From DAOUTW01 sp964523575 (GTDB lineage: Bacteria > Zixibacteria > MSB-5A5 > GN15 > JAAZOE01), in assembly GCA_964523575.1 (NCBI GenBank), contig CAZGAV010000117.1, positions 1 through 7,071 on the forward strand: a stretch of 7,071 nt of DNA. Reading direction: 5' to 3'. Shown here piece after piece: positions 5,801 through 7,071 of the stretch. Numbering within the stretch: the stretch's first letter is position 1; each line of letters begins with the position of its first letter. A program made the translations under genes and the position numbers. The notes beneath the pieces are model-generated. The model saw nothing but the letters and a program-made list of their open reading frames with translations, had not been told where the DNA came from and ran no database searches.

Positions 5801-7071
5801 ATGATTGATAATAGATTAAAATCGACGTTAGTGATTTTCATGATATCAACGATCCTCCTGAGTTGGGGATCGTTGCGAGCCCAGGACCTGACCCTGCGCG
5901 GTTTTGTCGAGGGGTTATGGTCCGGCGGTCTCGACGACCATAATCCGACCAACCGTGATTATCCGGCGGCCGAAACGCGCTTTCAATTGCGCGCCGAATC
6001 CTACGGCGATAACGCCGAAGTTTTCGCCAAGGTCGATTTTGTGCAGGACGGTTTCGATTCGACCAATTATTTCTGGGAATTGCGCGAAGGCTATGTCAAA
6101 TTTCGCACCCCGATCAACATCGACTTCAAAATCGGCCGCCAGATACTGACCTGGGGCACCGGCGACCTGATTTTCATCAACGACGTCTTCGCCAAGGACT
6201 ACCAGTCGTTCTTCATCGGGCGGCAGGACGAATACCTCAAGGCCCCCCAGACAGCTCTGCGGGCCGAATGGTACACCGCCGCCGGCTCGTTCTCTCTGGT
6301 CGCCATCCCCGACTTCGAACCGAATATCCTCCCCACCGGCGATCGCCTCAGCTTCTACAATCCGCTTATGGGCCGCATCGTCGGTTCCGATGGATATATC
6401 AAGCCGGTCGAGCCGGGCAATAAATTCGACAACGCCGAACTCGCTTTCCGTTACGCGCGCTCGATCAGCAGTTTCAAGCTGTCCGGTTATGCCTATCGCG
6501 GCTTTTACAAAGACCCGCGCGGCGTCCGTATGCTGAGTCCGACTGATATCCAGCTATATTATCCCCGCCTGAACGTCTATGGCGCCTCGCTTCGCGGCCA
6601 AATCGCCGGCGGTATCCTGTGGCTGGAGGGCGGCTACTACGATTCCCGGGAGGACCAGAACGGCGACAATTACTTTATCGAAAACTCGTCCTCCAAAGCC
6701 ATGGTCGGATTCGAACGCCAGGTGGCATCGGATTTCACCGGCAACGTCCAATTTCAGGCCGAGGTTATGTCAAGCTATAACAATTATGAAAAATCATACA
6801 ATGACTTTGTGGCCATGATGAGTATGATGCAACCGGAAACGCCGGTCACGCCCAAGGCCGACGAAGTGCGCACCCTGATCACCTCCCGCTGGACCAAACA
6901 ACTGGCCTCGCAGACGGTGACCATATCAGTCTTCGCCTTTTATTCCCCCAGCGACGAGGACGGCTACCTCCGCTTTTCGACCAATTACAAGTACACCGAT
7001 GAATTGAGCCTCATGGTCGGCGGCAACATTTTCGACGGGAAACATCCCTATACTATGTTTGGCCAGTTCCA
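5801..7071 (+). CDS. DUF1302-like outer-membrane beta-barrel protein, 3'-truncated
   Basis: The frame is open from ATG 5801 to the last base, giving 423 visible residues without a stop. The signal peptide is MIDNRLKS, a hydrophobic core (9-24) and probable cleavage after Ala27 (LRA-QD). The mature protein begins with LRGFVEG and continues with alternating strands rich in aromatic and Gly residues, typical of a barrel. The most diagnostic part is FKIGRQILTWGTGDLIFIND (109-128) followed by a KDYQSFFIGRQDEYLK segment (132-147). That resembles DUF1302-type outer-membrane proteins often encoded next to RND/MMPL exporters. An unusual Met- and Pro-rich stretch (VAMMSMMQPETPVTP, 337-351) probably forms a loop. 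It is the third gene of the operon, 17 bases after the LolA-like gene, with the same GC-rich codon use. It may be the outer-membrane receiver or channel of the system, which is inference. An alternative is a general alginate-export or porin-like barrel. Confidence 0.8.
   Translation, partial: MIDNRLKSTLVIFMISTILLSWGSLRAQDLTLRGFVEGLWSGGLDDHNPTNRDYPAAETRFQLRAESYGDNAEVFAKVDFVQDGFDSTNYFWELREGYVKFRTPINIDFKIGRQILTWGTGDLIFINDVFAKDYQSFFIGRQDEYLKAPQTALRAEWYTAAGSFSLVAIPDFEPNILPTGDRLSFYNPLMGRIVGSDGYIKPVEPGNKFDNAELAFRYARSISSFKLSGYAYRGFYKDPRGVRMLSPTDIQLYYPRLNVYGASLRGQIAGGILWLEGGYYDSREDQNGDNYFIENSSSKAMVGFERQVASDFTGNVQFQAEVMSSYNNYEKSYNDFVAMMSMMQPETPVTPKADEVRTLITSRWTKQLASQTVTISVFAFYSPSDEDGYLRFSTNYKYTDELSLMVGGNIFDGKHPYTMFGQF
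5847..5875 (+). repeat. Strong hairpin within the signal-peptide codons of the barrel gene
   Basis: CAACGATCC (5847-5855) and GGATCGTTG (5867-5875) are perfect inverted copies. Two more inner pairs (T-G, C-G) extend the stem to 11 bp around a 7-base loop. It begins 46 bases into the coding region, too far from the ribosome binding site to mask it directly. It could slow early translation, protect the upstream mRNA, or be a chance result of codon choice. Confidence 0.45.

Noticed and set aside
5904..6149. 81-codon plus-strand frame
   Set aside because: Out-of-frame shadow of the outer-membrane barrel gene, rich in Pro, Arg and Ser.

Overview
The window comes from a diderm (Gram-negative type) bacterium. 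It encodes a lipoprotein with a lipobox, a LolA-fold periplasmic protein, an outer-membrane barrel and an inner-membrane RND transporter. The gene style (propeller lipoprotein, orphan secreted protein, hairpin-rich spacers) suggests an uncultivated lineage of the FCB/Zixibacteria or deltaproteobacterial kind. That is an impression only; no taxonomic marker gene is present.

Left part (1-2060): two genes face each other. A 5'-truncated lipoprotein with five SPDG-type beta-propeller repeats reads rightward (2-1045). An unrecognised secreted protein reads leftward (1173-2030). The leftward gene is visibly AT-rich, except for a GC-rich last ~60 bases that contain a perfect 6-bp-stem hairpin and look like an inserted repeat. 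The 127-base gap between the two genes is also GC-rich and has a second, imperfect hairpin.

Middle (2061-2604): a 544-base spacer with no credible gene. It holds a candidate promoter for the leftward gene, two candidate rightward promoters, a cluster of GC-rich hairpins (2375-2494), a perfect 18-bp palindrome (2541-2558) and, immediately after it, a 7-7-7 inverted repeat (2559-2579). The last two sit just ahead of the rightward operon and are the best operator or leader candidates.

Right part (2605-7071): a tight three-gene operon with uniform GC-rich codon use. An RND/MMPL-family exporter of about 790 residues is followed, with an ATGA overlap, by a LolA-like outer-membrane lipoprotein-sorting family protein. 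After a 17-base gap comes a DUF1302-like outer-membrane beta-barrel protein that runs off the window end. The three proteins cover inner membrane, periplasm and outer membrane, so the simplest reading is a dedicated route moving a lipid or other hydrophobic molecule (or a lipoprotein) to the outer envelope. The cargo cannot be read from the sequence. This operon is the most interesting system here. Its parts belong to known families, but the cargo and the coupling of the three are not something I can name.
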